DNA of 64,000 nt from Albimonas marina (lineage in GTDB: Bacteria > Pseudomonadota > Alphaproteobacteria > Rhodobacterales > Rhodobacteraceae): contig NZ_JARHUC010000002.1 of the NCBI RefSeq assembly GCF_029223255.1, positions 620,001-684,000 on the forward strand. Direction: 5' to 3'. Below are positions 34,959 to 44,795 of this stretch, piece by piece (within the stretch, counting starts at the first letter, position 1; the number at the start of each line of letters is the position of its first letter). A program made the translations under genes and the position numbers. Below the pieces are notes generated by a model. The model ran no database searches. It was given only the letters and a program-made list of their open reading frames with translations, and had not been told where the DNA came from.

Positions 34959-35801
34959 ATGGATGTGTTCATCAGCTGGTCGGGAAACCCCAGCAAGGCA
35001 CTTGCTGAAACCTTCAGAACTTGGCTGCCAAGCGTCATTCAGGCGTGCAAACCGTACTTTACGCCGAATGATATTGAGAAAGGGGCCAAATGGAATTCAG
35101 AGATTTCCGCAAAACTCGACAGCTCCGACATTGGCTTAATTATCCTGACGAAGACCAACATACAGAGCCCATGGATCCTCTTCGAGAGCGGAGCGCTCTC
35201 AAAATCGCTGGAAAGCTCAAGGGTGTGCCCAATCCTTTTTGGCATTGAGCCTTCCGATGTTGCCGGACCGCTATCTCACTTTCAATTAACGCCATTCAAT
35301 AGAGATGAGATGCGCAATCTCATGCACCTACTGAATAATAGACTAGGCGAAGGGAAGCTCGCCGAAAGCGTTGTCAACTCGGTATTTGAAATGTGGTGGC
35401 CACAACTTGATTCTAGTGTATCAAAGATACTTTCAGATTCAACAGAGCGGGCCAAGATCACAAAAAAGGATCGCCGCACAGAGCGCGACCTGCTAGAAGA
35501 AGTTCTTTCCATCTTGAGATCGCGACGCAATGATGCGGAGCATGCATCGATCGCGCACGCAGCGCTCTCCGATCTAGTTGGATACTGGCAATCAGCCTCC
35601 GAACAACTAGACATAGGCGACATTGAAGGGGCGACGCAGTCTCTCATGGAACTCGAAGCTCCGATTGACCACATCTGCCGCAAGTCAGGATATTCAACTT
35701 CTGACTTCCGGTCTTCTTTGAAGCGATCTAGCCATGAAATCAACAGATTGCGAAACCGCATCGAAGCCGTGAAGCGCAGAGGCGCAATACCCGAAGACTA
35801 A
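34959..35801 (+). CDS. TIR-domain protein with helical C-terminal region (candidate defence gene)
   Basis: The product is 280 aa. Residues 1-130 form a TIR-like domain: D-V-F-I-S-W-S-G at the first strand, then a W-I-L-F-E76-S-G-A-L stretch in which the Glu stands four residues after W72, the position of the catalytic Glu of NAD-cleaving TIR enzymes. Residues of about 150-280 are charged and helical, possibly oligomerising. The gene is much richer in A/T than all neighbours, with codons rare elsewhere here, a sign of transfer. Its TAA overlaps the dnaE stop on the other strand by two bases. GGGGAGG precedes its ATG. Bacterial TIR genes often serve in anti-phage immunity; no partner gene is adjacent, so that role is inference. 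Confidence 0.82.
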   Translation: MDVFISWSGNPSKALAETFRTWLPSVIQACKPYFTPNDIEKGAKWNSEISAKLDSSDIGLIILTKTNIQSPWILFESGALSKSLESSRVCPILFGIEPSDVAGPLSHFQLTPFNRDEMRNLMHLLNNRLGEGKLAESVVNSVFEMWWPQLDSSVSKILSDSTERAKITKKDRRTERDLLEEVLSILRSRRNDAEHASIAHAALSDLVGYWQSASEQLDIGDIEGATQSLMELEAPIDHICRKSGYSTSDFRSSLKRSSHEINRLRNRIEAVKRRGAIPED

Positions 35802-38800
35802 AACTCCTCCACCGTCACCACCCCCGGCGCCGCCTTGATCGCCCCCGCGATCTGCGGCGTCAGGGGGAACTCGCCGGGCAGCCGGACCTCCACCTCGCAG
35901 GGCAGGTCCGGGGCCATCAGCACCAGGTTCACCGGGCCGCCCTTGGGCCGCGCGCCCTGCCCGGGCGTGAAGGCGAGGCGCGCCTTCACCGCGCCCACCG
36001 CCTCGGGGTCGTTCACGAAGACCCGCAGGCCCGAGGCGCCGGCCGTCGCCACCGCCCGGTCGATGGGCTGGGCCGCGCGCAGCAGCAGCTTCACCTCGCC
36101 CTCGGACTGGGCCTCGGCCTCCACCGTGATCACCACCAGGGCGCCCGGCTCCAGGATCTCGCGGTACTGCTCCAGCGGCTCGGAGAAGCAGGTCGCCTCG
36201 TAGAGGCCGGTGGGGTCCGAGAACCCCACGAAGGCGAAGCGGGAGCCGCGGGCGCTCTTGCGCTCCTGGCGCGCGGTGACCACGCCCGCCAGCTTCGCCA
36301 CCGTGCCCCCGGTGCGGCCGGCGCGGGCCTGAAGCTCGGCGATGGTCAGCACCCGCTGACGCTCCAGCGCGCCCTTGTAGTCGTCCAGCGGATGGCCGGT
36401 CAGGTAGAAGCCGATCGCGTCATGCTCCTGCTTCAGGCGCTCGGCCGGGAGCCAGTCGTCGGTGCGGCTCAGGCGCGGCTCCGGCAGGGCCGCGTTCTGC
36501 TCGCCGCCGCCGAAGAGGGAGACCTGGGCCGAGGCGGCCTCCTCGTGGGAGGCGGCGGAGTAGGCGACCAGCGCGTCCAGGCTCTCGAACATGCGCTTGC
36601 GGTTGGGGTCGAGCAGGTCGAAGGCGCCGGCGCGGGCCAGCATCTCCAGCGGGCGCTTGCCGATCTTCTTCAGCTCCACCCGGCGGGCGAAGTCGAAGAT
36701 GTCCCGGAACGGGCCGCCAGAGGCGCGGGCGTCCTCGATCAGGCGCATCGCCTCGGGGCCCACGTTCTTCAGCGCGCCCAGCGCGTAGAGCACCGCGCCG
36801 TCCTTCACCATGAAATGCGCGTTGGTGCGGTTCACGCAGGGCGGCACCGTCTCGATCCCCAGGCGCTTCACCTCGCGCTGGTAGATCGCCAGCTTGTCGG
36901 TCAGGTGAAGGTCGCAGTTCATGACCGAGGCCATGAACTCCACCGGGTGGTTCGCCTTCAGCCAGGCGGTCTGGTAGCTGACCAGCGCGTAGGCCGCCGC
37001 GTGGGACTTGTTGAAGCCGTAGTTGGCGAACTTCTCGAGCAGCGCGAAGACTTCCTCGGCCTTGGCCTTGCCGACCCCGTTGGCCTTGGCGCCGTCGACG
37101 AACTTCGGCCGCTCGGCGTCCATCGCCTCCTTGATCTTCTTGCCCATGGCGCGGCGCAGCAGGTCGGCGCCGCCGAGGGAATACCCGGCCATCTTCCGGG
37201 CGATCTCCATCACCTGCTCCTGGTAGACGATGATGCCCTGCGTCTCGTCCAGGATCGGGTCGATCAGGTCGTGGAGCTTGTCGCGCTCCTCGCGCCCGTT
37301 CTTCACGTTGCAGTACTTGGGGATGTTCTCCATCGGGCCGGGGCGGTAGAGCGCCACCAGCGCCACGATGTCCTCGATGCAGGTCGGGCGCAGGCGGCGC
37401 AGGGCGTCACGCATGCCCGAACTTTCCACCTGGAACACCGCCACCGTGTCGGCCGAGGTGTAGAGGTCGTAGGTGCGCTTGTCCTCGAGGTCGATCTTGG
37501 CGATGTCGAGCTCGATCCCCCGCAGCTTCAGCAGGTTCACCGCGCCCTGGATGACGGTCAGCGTCTTCAGGCCGAGGAAGTCGAACTTCACCAGGCCCGC
37601 CTGCTCGACCCACTTCATGTTGAACTGGGTGGCGGGCATGTCCGAGCGGGGGTCGCGGTAGAGCGGCACCAGCTCGTGCAGCGGCCGGTCGCCGATCACC
37701 ACGCCGGCGGCGTGGGTGGAGGCGTTGCGGTAGAGGCCCTCCAGCTTCTCGGCGTAGTCCAGCATCTCGGCCACCACCGGCGAGTTGGCGGCCTCCTCGT
37801 TCAGCCGGGGCTCCTCGCGCCGCGCGTCCTTGATCGAGAGGGGCTTCACCCCCTCCACCGGGATCATCTTCGAAAGGCGGTCGGTCTGCCCGAAGGGCAT
37901 CTGCAGCACGCGGCCGACGTCGCGCACGGCGGCCTTCGAGAGCAGCGCGCCGAAGGTGATGATCTGGGCCACGCGGTCGCGGCCGTACTTCTCCTGCACG
38001 TAGCCGATGACCTCCTCCCGGCGGTCCATGCAGAAGTCGATGTCGAAGTCCGGCATCGAGACGCGCTCGGGGTTCAGGAAGCGCTCGAACAGCAGGGAGA
38101 AGCGCAGCGGGTCGAGGTCGGTGATGGTCAGCGCCCAGGCCACCAGCGAGCCCGCGCCCGAGCCGCGCCCCGGCCCCACGGGGATGTCGTGGTCCTTGGC
38201 CCACTTGATGAAGTCGGCGACGATCAGGAAGTAGCCGGGGAAGCCCATCCCCTCGATCACGCCCAGCTCGTATTCCAGCCGGTCCTCGTAGTCCTTGCGG
38301 GACCCGGCCATGATGTCCTTCTCCTCGAGGACCTTGAGGCGGGCCTCGAGGCCTTCGACCGCCTGGCGTCGCAGCTCCTCCTTCTCGTCGTCGGCGAACT
38401 TGGGAAGGATCGGCGCGCGGGTGCGGGCGCGGAAGGCGCAGCGGCGCGCGATCTCGACCGTGGTCTCGATCGCCTCGGGCAGGTCGGCGAAGCGGGCGGC
38501 CATCTCGTCGGCCGTCTTGAAATAGTGCTGGTCGGTCAGCCGGCGGCGGTCGTCCTGGCTAACGTAGGTCGAGCCGGCGATGCAGATCAGCGCGTCATGG
38601 GCGTTGAACATCTGGGGCCGGTCGAAGAACACCTCGTTGGTGGCGACCAGCGGCAGGTCGCGGGCGTGGGCCTGCTCGACGAAGAAGGGCTCGGTCTCGG
38701 CCTCGGGCTCGGTGCGCGGGTCGGCGTCGGTGGGGCCGTGGCGCTGGATCTCGACATAGAGCCGGTCGGGGAACAGCGCGTCGAGCTCCCCCAGCAGCGC

Positions 38801-39271
38801 CTCCGCCCGGTCCCGCTTGCCGTCGCGCACCAGCCGCCCGAGCGGGCCGTCGGCGCCCCCGGTCAGGCAGATCAGCCCGTCGGAGCGCCCGCGCAGATCC
38901 TCGACCGAGATCGAGGGGATCTCCTGCTCGGTGTCCAGAAAGGTGCGGCTGACCAGGTCCATCAGGTGCAGCCAGCCGGTCTCGTCCTGCGCCAGCAGCA
39001 CGATGCCGGCGGGGTCGGGCGGGCGCACGTCGGGGCGCGGGGCGGGGGCGTAGCGCAGCGCCATCTGCGCGCCCAGGATCGGCTGCACCCCGGCCTTGGC
39101 CGCGGTCTCCGAGAACTCCAGCGCCGCGAAGAGGTTGCCGGTGTCGGTGATCGCCACCGCCGGCATCCCGTGCTTCTCGCACAGCGCGGGCAGCTTCTTG
39201 GGCTGGATCGCGCCCTCCAGCAACGAGTAGGCGGAGTGGAGGCGGAGGTGGATGAATCGGGGGCTGCTCAT
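35798..39271 (-). CDS. dnaE: DNA polymerase III alpha subunit
   Basis: The product is 1157 aa, the replicative polymerase. The order is the usual one: a PHP domain (about 1-280, starting F-I-H-L-R-L-H-S-A-Y-S-L-L), the polymerase core with catalytic aspartates in P-D-F-D-I-D-F near 405 and G-P-G-R-G-S-G-A-G-S near 365, fingers and tandem HhH, an OB domain near 990-1060 (V-V-T-A-R-Q-E-R-K), and a short C-terminal domain. It is intact to its last residues V-T-V-E-E-F even though the foreign TIR gene starts at its stop codon. No gene follows in the same direction. Confidence 0.97.
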   Translation of the reverse strand: MSSPRFIHLRLHSAYSLLEGAIQPKKLPALCEKHGMPAVAITDTGNLFAALEFSETAAKAGVQPILGAQMALRYAPAPRPDVRPPDPAGIVLLAQDETGWLHLMDLVSRTFLDTEQEIPSISVEDLRGRSDGLICLTGGADGPLGRLVRDGKRDRAEALLGELDALFPDRLYVEIQRHGPTDADPRTEPEAETEPFFVEQAHARDLPLVATNEVFFDRPQMFNAHDALICIAGSTYVSQDDRRRLTDQHYFKTADEMAARFADLPEAIETTVEIARRCAFRARTRAPILPKFADDEKEELRRQAVEGLEARLKVLEEKDIMAGSRKDYEDRLEYELGVIEGMGFPGYFLIVADFIKWAKDHDIPVGPGRGSGAGSLVAWALTITDLDPLRFSLLFERFLNPERVSMPDFDIDFCMDRREEVIGYVQEKYGRDRVAQIITFGALLSKAAVRDVGRVLQMPFGQTDRLSKMIPVEGVKPLSIKDARREEPRLNEEAANSPVVAEMLDYAEKLEGLYRNASTHAAGVVIGDRPLHELVPLYRDPRSDMPATQFNMKWVEQAGLVKFDFLGLKTLTVIQGAVNLLKLRGIELDIAKIDLEDKRTYDLYTSADTVAVFQVESSGMRDALRRLRPTCIEDIVALVALYRPGPMENIPKYCNVKNGREERDKLHDLIDPILDETQGIIVYQEQVMEIARKMAGYSLGGADLLRRAMGKKIKEAMDAERPKFVDGAKANGVGKAKAEEVFALLEKFANYGFNKSHAAAYALVSYQTAWLKANHPVEFMASVMNCDLHLTDKLAIYQREVKRLGIETVPPCVNRTNAHFMVKDGAVLYALGALKNVGPEAMRLIEDARASGGPFRDIFDFARRVELKKIGKRPLEMLARAGAFDLLDPNRKRMFESLDALVAYSAASHEEAASAQVSLFGGGEQNAALPEPRLSRTDDWLPAERLKQEHDAIGFYLTGHPLDDYKGALERQRVLTIAELQARAGRTGGTVAKLAGVVTARQERKSARGSRFAFVGFSDPTGLYEATCFSEPLEQYREILEPGALVVITVEAEAQSEGEVKLLLRAAQPIDRAVATAGASGLRVFVNDPEAVGAVKARLAFTPGQGARPKGGPVNLVLMAPDLPCEVEVRLPGEFPLTPQIAGAIKAAPGVVTVEEF

Positions 39272-39532
39272 GGGCGCACGATAGGCGCTCCGGGGTCCTC
39301 TGCGCCAGCGGCGACGAGGCGGAAGCCGGCGCGCCGGCGCGATCCCCGACGACCGGGCCTGACCGGCGGGGCGGCCCGAAAAACCGGCCGATCGGTCGAA
39401 ACTGTTGCCCGAAGATGAACAATAGCTTACGCTGCGTCCGCTCGCGTATGCAGCGCTTTTCCAATGACGTCGCGTTTTTCATCACGTGTTCCGCAGGGTC
39501 CCGCGACCCGCGGCAAAGACAGGGAGGCGAAC

Positions 39533-40351
39533 ATGCGTCTCACGCTCGCAGCGGCCGCCGCAGCGACGATCGCCACGCCGGCCTCGGCTCTGATCACCCA
39601 CGACACGAACGTCACGCCGAACGTCCAGCTTCTGTTCGGCCAGGGCAACGCGAACACGGCCTTCGCCGTGGACCTGAACCACAACATCGAGGTCGGCCTG
39701 CGCGGCAAGCTGCGCTATCCCGACGGCCCGGTGGCCGACCGCTACAACAGCGACGGGAACGGGCTCTACACCTTCGCGCCCAGCAGCGCCTCGGCCCCGC
39801 CGGACCGCTCGATCTTCAATTTCGACTGGTCGGTGAACGTCGACCAGGACGGGACGTCGGGCGCCGTCCTGGCGGACTACACCTACCGGCTCTCGATCGA
39901 CTACGACCCGAGCGCGGCGGTGGGCACGGTTCTGGGCACGGACCTGATCGAGTTCGATCCGATCGGCGTCACGGAGGTCGACTCCTGGGACCACGGCCTC
40001 GGCGACAACGGCGCGACCAGCCCCACGCTCGCCAAGCAGTACGTGGCGACCGACGAGGGCGGCCTGCTCGGCATGAACTACGCGCCCGCCCTGTCGACCT
40101 ACTCGGTGGCGCAGAACTCGTGGAACCTGGGCTTCTTCGAGCCCACGGGCTTCGATCCGCAGACCCTGGGGCTCTACACGATCACCCTCTCGGTCTTCGA
40201 CCTCGACACGTCGCCCAACGCCATCGCCTCCTCGAGCATCGACGTCCTGGTCAGCGAGGGGGGGACCCCTGTCCCGGTTCCCGCCGCGCTTCCGCTGCTG
40301 GCGGTGGGCATGGCGGCCCTGGGCGTCGCCGCGCGCCGCCGCCGCGCCTGA
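39533..40351 (+). CDS. VPLPA-CTERM (PEP-CTERM-type) surface protein
   Basis: The product is 272 aa. A signal peptide (about 1-19, ending A-S-A) and a C-terminal sorting signal (P-V-P-V-P-A-A-L-P-L-L, a hydrophobic helix, then A-R-R-R-R-A) bracket the mature part, which is Asp/Asn/Ser-rich. The sorting signal matches the VPLPA class recognised by an exosortase in Rhodobacterales. The protein should be processed and released or anchored at the outer surface. The central domain resembles no enzyme I know. ATG 39533 follows AGGGAGGCGAAC. No exosortase gene lies in the window. Confidence 0.85.
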   Translation: MRLTLAAAAAATIATPASALITHDTNVTPNVQLLFGQGNANTAFAVDLNHNIEVGLRGKLRYPDGPVADRYNSDGNGLYTFAPSSASAPPDRSIFNFDWSVNVDQDGTSGAVLADYTYRLSIDYDPSAAVGTVLGTDLIEFDPIGVTEVDSWDHGLGDNGATSPTLAKQYVATDEGGLLGMNYAPALSTYSVAQNSWNLGFFEPTGFDPQTLGLYTITLSVFDLDTSPNAIASSSIDVLVSEGGTPVPVPAALPLLAVGMAALGVAARRRRA

Positions 40352-40560
40352 CCGCGCACGCCCCGGAGCGACCGACGCGCCCGCCCCCGCCCCGGGGCGG
40401 GCGTTCTTCGTCCCGGGTGCCCCTCCGCCTCCCATCGCATTCGGCCGTCGCCGCGCCCCTCCGCGCGCCCCTCGCAGCGGCGCGCTCCGCGCCCTCGTTT
40501 GCCGCTGGCGCCCGACCGGCCGGCCGGCTAGGCTCCGCGCCGAAGCATGGGAGGAGAACG

Positions 40561-40881
40561 ATGCTCTACGAGATGCGCACCTACTCGGTGAAGGTCGGCA
40601 AGATGGCCGAGGCCCTGAAGCTCTACACCGAAGAGGGCTATCCCGCGCTGGAGAAGGCGGGTCTGTCGGCGCGGCTGGGCGGCTACATGGTGTCCGACAC
40701 CGGCCCGCTGCACCAGCTGGTCCACATCTGGCGCTTCAAGGACGACGCCGACCGGCGCGCCCACTGGAAGGGCGTCTACGCCGACGCCGACTTCATGGCC
40801 TTCGCCGGCAAGCTGCGCCCGCTGCTGGACGCGCAGGAGGTGCGCCTGCTCAACAACGCCCCCTTCGGCCCCGAGCTCTGA
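40561..40881 (+). CDS. NIPSNAP-family protein
   Basis: The product is 106 aa and begins M-L-Y-E-M-R-T-Y-S-V-K-V-G-K, the family signature, with W-R-F-K-D-D-A-D-R-R in the middle. The fold is a dimeric ferredoxin-like barrel; the biochemical role is poorly known. GGGAGGAGAACG precedes its ATG. The start excludes the long upstream frame, which runs out of phase through the VPLPA-CTERM gene. A terminator follows. Confidence 0.88.
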   Translation: MLYEMRTYSVKVGKMAEALKLYTEEGYPALEKAGLSARLGGYMVSDTGPLHQLVHIWRFKDDADRRAHWKGVYADADFMAFAGKLRPLLDAQEVRLLNNAPFGPEL

Positions 40882-40936
40882 GCCGGGCTCCCTTCCGGGC
40901 TGGGGCGGGCGCGCCGAAGCCCCCGCTCCCCGAACG

Positions 40937-40970
40937 AAAAGCGGCGAGGCGGTTTCCCGCCTCGCCGCTT
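40937..40970. terminator. Bidirectional terminator between NIPSNAP and helicase genes
   Basis: A 14-bp perfect stem (AAGCGGCGAGGCGG with its complement) closes a 4-nt loop. On the minus strand it is followed by TTTTC, so it is a good intrinsic terminator for the DEAD-box gene. On the plus strand it lies 56 bp past the NIPSNAP stop. Confidence 0.8.
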
Positions 40971-41020
40971 CTGGTTTCCGGATCCGGCCGCCTGCAGGCC
41001 CGTCGGGCCCGCGGCGCCGC

Positions 41021-42508
41021 TCAGGAGTAGGCGGGCGCGCCCTGCGAGGCGCCGCGCCGGCGCGGTCCGCGACGGCCGCGGGGCGCCTCGGCCCCCTCGC
41101 CGCGCGGGCCGCCGCCCTGGCCACGACGGGGCGCGTCGCCCCCCGCGGGCTTGGCCGGCTTGGGACCGCGCGCGGGACGCGCGGCGCCCGAGCGCTCGGC
41201 CCCGGCCTCGACCGGCTTGCCGGCGCCGCGGCCCGGAGCGCCCTGCCCCCGGCCGCCGACCTGGCGGCCGCGGCCGCCCTGGCCGCGACCCTGGCCCTGA
41301 CCCTGGCGGCCGCGCGGACCGCGCTGGTCCTCGCCCGCCTCGACATGGCGCGAGCCGACCTCGGCCGCCTCGGCCGCGAACGCCTCGGGCAGCGGCGCGG
41401 TCGGCACTTTCTGGCGCGTCACCTTCTCGATGTCGCGCATGTAGGGGCGCTCGTCGTCGGCCACGAAGCTGATCGCGATGCCCTCGGCGCCCGCGCGGGC
41501 CGTGCGGCCGATGCGGTGCACGTACTGCTCGGGGACGTTGGGGATCTCGTAGTTGATCACGTGGCTAACGCCCGGCACGTCCACGCCGCGGGCGGCGATG
41601 TCGGTGGCCACCAGCACGCGGAGCGAGCCGTTGCGGAACGCCTCCAACACCCGCTCGCGCTCGTTCTGGCGCTTGTTGCCGTGGATCGCCTTGGCCTCGA
41701 CGTTCGCCCGGCCCAGGTTCTTCACCACCCGGTCGGCGCCGTGCTTGGTGCGGGTGAAGATCAGGACGCGGTCGTAGTCCTCCTGGCGGAGCACCACGTT
41801 CAGCAGCGCCTGCTTGTCGCCCGCGCGCACGAAATGGGCGCGCTGGGCGACCTTCTCGGCGGTGGTGGACTGGGGCGCGACCGAGACCTTGACGGGGTTG
41901 TCGAGGTACTGGCCCGCGAGCTCGGCGATCGCCTTGGGCATGGTCGCCGAGAAGAACAGGGTCCGCCGCTGCTTCGGCAGCATCTTCACGATGCGCTTGA
42001 GGGCGTGGATGAAGCCCATGTCCATCATCTGGTCGGCCTCGTCGAGGACCAGCGCCTCGACCTTCGAGAGGGTCATCGCCCCCTGGTCGATCAGGTCCTC
42101 GAGCCGGCCGGGCGTGGCGACGAGCACGTCGGCCCCGCCCTTCATGGCGCGGATCTGCTTGTTGATCGAGACGCCGCCGAACACCGTCTCGACGCGCAGC
42201 TGGATGTGGCGGCCGTAGGTGCGGAAGCTCTCGGCGATCTGGTTGGCGAGCTCGCGCGTCGGCGCCAGCACCAGCACGCGGCAGGAGTGGGTGGGCCGCG
42301 CGATGCGGTTGCGCTGGATCATGTCCAGCAGGGGCAGCGCGAAGGCCGCGGTCTTGCCGGTGCCGGTCTGGGCGATGCCCAGGATGTCGCGCCCCTCGAG
42401 GGCGGGCGGGATCGCCTGCACCTGGATCGGGGTGGGCGTGGCGTAGCCTTCCTCCTCGAGCGCGCGCTTCAGGGGCTCTGCGAGGGGCAGGTCGGAAAAG
42501 GTGGTCAT
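41021..42508 (-). CDS. DEAD-box RNA helicase (RhlE-like)
   Basis: The product is 495 aa. The two RecA domains carry A-Q-T-G-T-G-K-T near 45, P-T-R-E-L-A, V-L-D-E-A-D near 155, F-S-A-T near 187, the I-F-T-R-T-K segment and [10 protein letters not shown] near 335. From about 375 on, a tail of more than 100 residues rich in Arg, Gly, Gln and Pro should bind RNA. Such helicases unwind structured RNA in ribosome assembly, decay or cold adaptation. Upstream, 330 bp precede large-element copy 4. Confidence 0.93.
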   Translation of the reverse strand: MTTFSDLPLAEPLKRALEEEGYATPTPIQVQAIPPALEGRDILGIAQTGTGKTAAFALPLLDMIQRNRIARPTHSCRVLVLAPTRELANQIAESFRTYGRHIQLRVETVFGGVSINKQIRAMKGGADVLVATPGRLEDLIDQGAMTLSKVEALVLDEADQMMDMGFIHALKRIVKMLPKQRRTLFFSATMPKAIAELAGQYLDNPVKVSVAPQSTTAEKVAQRAHFVRAGDKQALLNVVLRQEDYDRVLIFTRTKHGADRVVKNLGRANVEAKAIHGNKRQNERERVLEAFRNGSLRVLVATDIAARGVDVPGVSHVINYEIPNVPEQYVHRIGRTARAGAEGIAISFVADDERPYMRDIEKVTRQKVPTAPLPEAFAAEAAEVGSRHVEAGEDQRGPRGRQGQGQGRGQGGRGRQVGGRGQGAPGRGAGKPVEAGAERSGAARPARGPKPAKPAGGDAPRRGQGGGPRGEGAEAPRGRRGPRRRGASQGAPAYS

Positions 42509-42841
42509 TCAGCGCCTTTCATGGGCGATGGGCGCCCGGGCGCGGCCATGACATGGCAGCGGGGCGCAGGGGTCCGTCCTCTGACGGCCCGCGTGACTCA
42601 GGACGTTCTTGCGAAGGGGCGTCCGTTGGACCGCCGGATCCTGGGGCGGGGCTTTTTTCGCCGCCCGAGCTTCACGCCATCCGGTCGGTCAGGCCGGGGC
42701 GAACCCGGCCGACGCTGGCGTGCATATGGCAGCGCATCTGACCGAAAGCAAGCCCGACGTTCACTTCACGCCCCCGCCGGCGCCCCCTCAACCCCCATCG
42801 CTCCGCCCGCAGCCTTGGCGCCCTGCGCCCCCGCCCGAGGT
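42509..42841. other. Upstream region of the DEAD-box gene
   Basis: This holds the 5' region of the minus-strand helicase gene. A run of six T follows a G-rich weak hairpin near 42625-42660 on the plus strand, which could end a short transcript, but the stem is only about 5 bp. I see no convincing gene. Confidence 0.4.
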
Positions 42842-43117
42842 CCTCGCAAAGCGCCTGTTCTTCGGAGCCGTCTCTCGCTGATGCCGTAAAGAGCGACTCG
42901 TCCGCCGGGGTCAGGGATCGCGAAGCGACCCCGCGCAAGCGGGGCTTGTCCTTGACCCCGGCGGGCGAGTCGCTCAGGCATCACCAGCGAGAGACGGCTC
43001 CGAAGGACAGGCGCGGCCCCCTGTTCTTTGGTGAGTCAGGAGCCCGCCGGAGGCTCCCGCCCTCCGCAGGAAAAGCCGCGCCCGCCTCCACAGGCCCAAG
43101 CCCGCCCGCAGGGCGCC
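42842..43117 (+). repeat. Large palindromic element, copy 4
   Basis: Same orientation as copies 1 and 2, with the core at 42851-43014. The inner stem GACTCGTCCGCCGGGGTCA faces TGACCCCGGCGGGCGAGTC; the two non-Watson-Crick positions can form G-U in RNA. The apical hairpin is shorter, CCCCGC-GCAA-GCGGGG. The tail with TTTGGTGAGTCAGGAGC and the final AAGCCCGCCCGCAGGGCGCC is complete. It lies 80 bp past the 3' end of the SDR gene. Confidence 0.85.
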
Positions 43118-43142
43118 CGCAGACCGCCCCCTTTCATGCAGA

Positions 43143-43164
43143 ACGCCGCCCCGAAGGACGGCGT
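43143..43164 (-). terminator. UUCG-capped hairpin after the SDR gene
   Basis: On the minus strand ACGCCGTCC-TTCG-GGGCGGCGT forms a 9-bp stem (one G-U) capped by a stable UUCG tetraloop, 33 bp past the SDR stop. There is no strong T-run. Confidence 0.5.
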
Positions 43165-43196
43165 CCGGTCTCGAGGATCCGCGGATCCCGTGCGCT

Positions 43197-43967
43197 TCAG
43201 CGCGGGGCCATGCGGATCGCGCCGTCCAGGCGGATGGTCTCGCCGTTCAGCATCGAGTTCTCGCAGATATGCGCCGCCATCGCCGCGTACTCGGTCGGAT
43301 CGCCGAGGCGGGAGGGGAACGGCACCTGGGCGCCCAGCGACTTGCGGTTCTCCTCGGGCAGGCGCATCAGCAGGGGCGTCAGGAACAGGCCCGGCGCGAT
43401 GGTGCACACGCGGATGCCCGAGCGGGCCAGGTCGCGCGCCATCGGCAGGGTCATGCCCACCACGCCGCCCTTGGAGGCGGAGTAGCACAGCTGCCCGATC
43501 TGCCCCTCGAACGCCGCCACCGAGGCGGTGTTGATGATCACGCCGCGCTCGCCGTCCTCGGTCAGCGGATCGGCGGCGGCCATGCCGGCGGCCGACTGCG
43601 AGGCGACGTTGAAGGTGCCGAACAGGTTCACCTTCACGATCTTCATGAAGTGGTCGGGGTCCAGCGGGTTCCCGTCGCGGTCGACCGTCTTCGCCGCGCC
43701 GCCGATGCCCGCGCAGTTGATCGCGATGCGCTCCTGCCCGTGGGCCTCGCGCGCCTTGGCCAGGCCCGCCTTCACCGCGGCGGGGTCCGACACGTCGGTC
43801 TTCACGTAGAGGCCGCCGATCTCCGAGGAGACCTGCGCCCCGCGCTCGTCGTTCATGTCGAACAGGGTGACCTTCACGCCGGCCTCGGCCAGGCGCCGCG
43901 CGCAGGCCTCGCCCAGGCCCGAGGCGCCGCCGGTGATGACCGCGCTGATGCCGCTCTGGAGCTTCAT
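43197..43967 (-). CDS. SDR oxidoreductase, 3-hydroxyacyl-CoA dehydrogenase type 2-like
   Basis: The product is 256 aa, a classical short-chain dehydrogenase. The cofactor motif is T-G-G-A-S-G-L-G-E near 12-20, with D38 following the second strand, which favours NAD. N-C-A-G-I-G is near 83, S at the end of strand 5, and the catalytic Y-S-A-S-K near 165. The sequence follows the mammalian HSD17B10/3-hydroxyacyl-CoA dehydrogenase type 2 pattern throughout (for example [19 protein letters not shown]). It probably oxidises 3-hydroxyacyl-CoAs, including branched ones. Confidence 0.9.
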   Translation of the reverse strand: MKLQSGISAVITGGASGLGEACARRLAEAGVKVTLFDMNDERGAQVSSEIGGLYVKTDVSDPAAVKAGLAKAREAHGQERIAINCAGIGGAAKTVDRDGNPLDPDHFMKIVKVNLFGTFNVASQSAAGMAAADPLTEDGERGVIINTASVAAFEGQIGQLCYSASKGGVVGMTLPMARDLARSGIRVCTIAPGLFLTPLLMRLPEENRKSLGAQVPFPSRLGDPTEYAAMAAHICENSMLNGETIRLDGAIRMAPR

Positions 43968-44088
43968 GTCTCTCTCCCTCTGGAGTTCTTGGGGTCTGTT
44001 GGCCCCCGTCGCGCGGCCGGCCGCCCGGGGCGTCCAGCGACGCCGCGCGCGGCCCGTCCTGCGGCGGGGGGCGGAGCTTCCGGCGCGC

Positions 44089-44490
44089 TCAGCGCTCCTT
44101 CGGCTTGATCTCCTCGACCGGGCCGCCGGCCTTCTTCCAGCCGCCGAAGCCGGTCTCGATATGGGCCACGGGGCTCAGGCCCATGTCCTGGGCGATCTTG
44201 GTCGCCAGCGCCGAGCGCATGCCGCCCGCGCAGTAGAGGACGAACTTGTTCCCCGACTGGAACTCCTCCTTCGCGTAGGGCGAGGTGGGGTCGATCCAGA
44301 ATTCCAGCATCCCGCGGGGCACGTGCCAGGCGCCGGGGATCGCGCCGTCGCGCCAGCGCTCGCGCACGTCGCGGATGTCGACGAAGGTCACGCCCTCGGT
44401 TCCCAGCAGCTTGATCGCGTCCTCGGCGGGGATGACCTCCAGCTCCGCGTTGGCGGCGGCGACCATCTCCTTGGTGCTCTTGATCGGCAT
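44089..44490 (-). CDS. Single-domain rhodanese-like sulfurtransferase
   Basis: The product is 133 aa with one rhodanese domain (about 18-128). The front motif is [10 protein letters not shown], and the active loop is Y-C87-A-G-G-M-R-S with the sulfur-carrying Cys present. The frame is open 31 codons further, but ATG 44490 follows GGGAGAAAGCCC. No sulfur-metabolism gene is adjacent, so the acceptor is unknown. Confidence 0.9.
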   Translation of the reverse strand: MPIKSTKEMVAAANAELEVIPAEDAIKLLGTEGVTFVDIRDVRERWRDGAIPGAWHVPRGMLEFWIDPTSPYAKEEFQSGNKFVLYCAGGMRSALATKIAQDMGLSPVAHIETGFGGWKKAGGPVEEIKPKER

Positions 44491-44795
44491 GGGCTTTCTC
44501 CCGGGTCTGGCGCGGGCGCGAGAGCGGGACTCGGACCGGCGCGGGTTAAGCGGATGGTTAAGGCCGAAGCGGCGCAAGAGCAAGCCGGCCGGCAGGGAGG
44601 ACCCGCCTCCGACCGCCGGTTTCCTACGCCGTCCCGGCGCGTCCCCGCCTCGTCCGTCCCGCCGAGGCGGGCGCCGAGACGGACCCGCCGGGCCGCGCCT
44701 GCCACGGCGACGCGCTGGACGGCGGCGCGGGGGACGGCTCTGGATGAATGGATTTTCAGAATGCGCCCGGCACCGTCCCGGGCAAGGATCTTCCC
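44491..44795. other. Region upstream of the rhodanese gene
   Basis: About 300 bp between the rhodanese start and a weak plus-strand membrane-protein frame. It contains a near-direct repeat GGTTAAGCGGATGGTTAAGG (44542-44561), which could be part of a divergent promoter. I see no gene. Confidence 0.4.

Noticed and set aside
36392-39418. 1008-codon plus-strand frame
   Set aside because: It is antisense to dnaE, low complexity, and has no ribosome binding site or motif.
42625-42665. Possible sRNA terminator upstream of the DEAD-box gene
   Set aside because: The stem before the six-T run is only about 5 bp and no promoter is visible, so the evidence is too weak.
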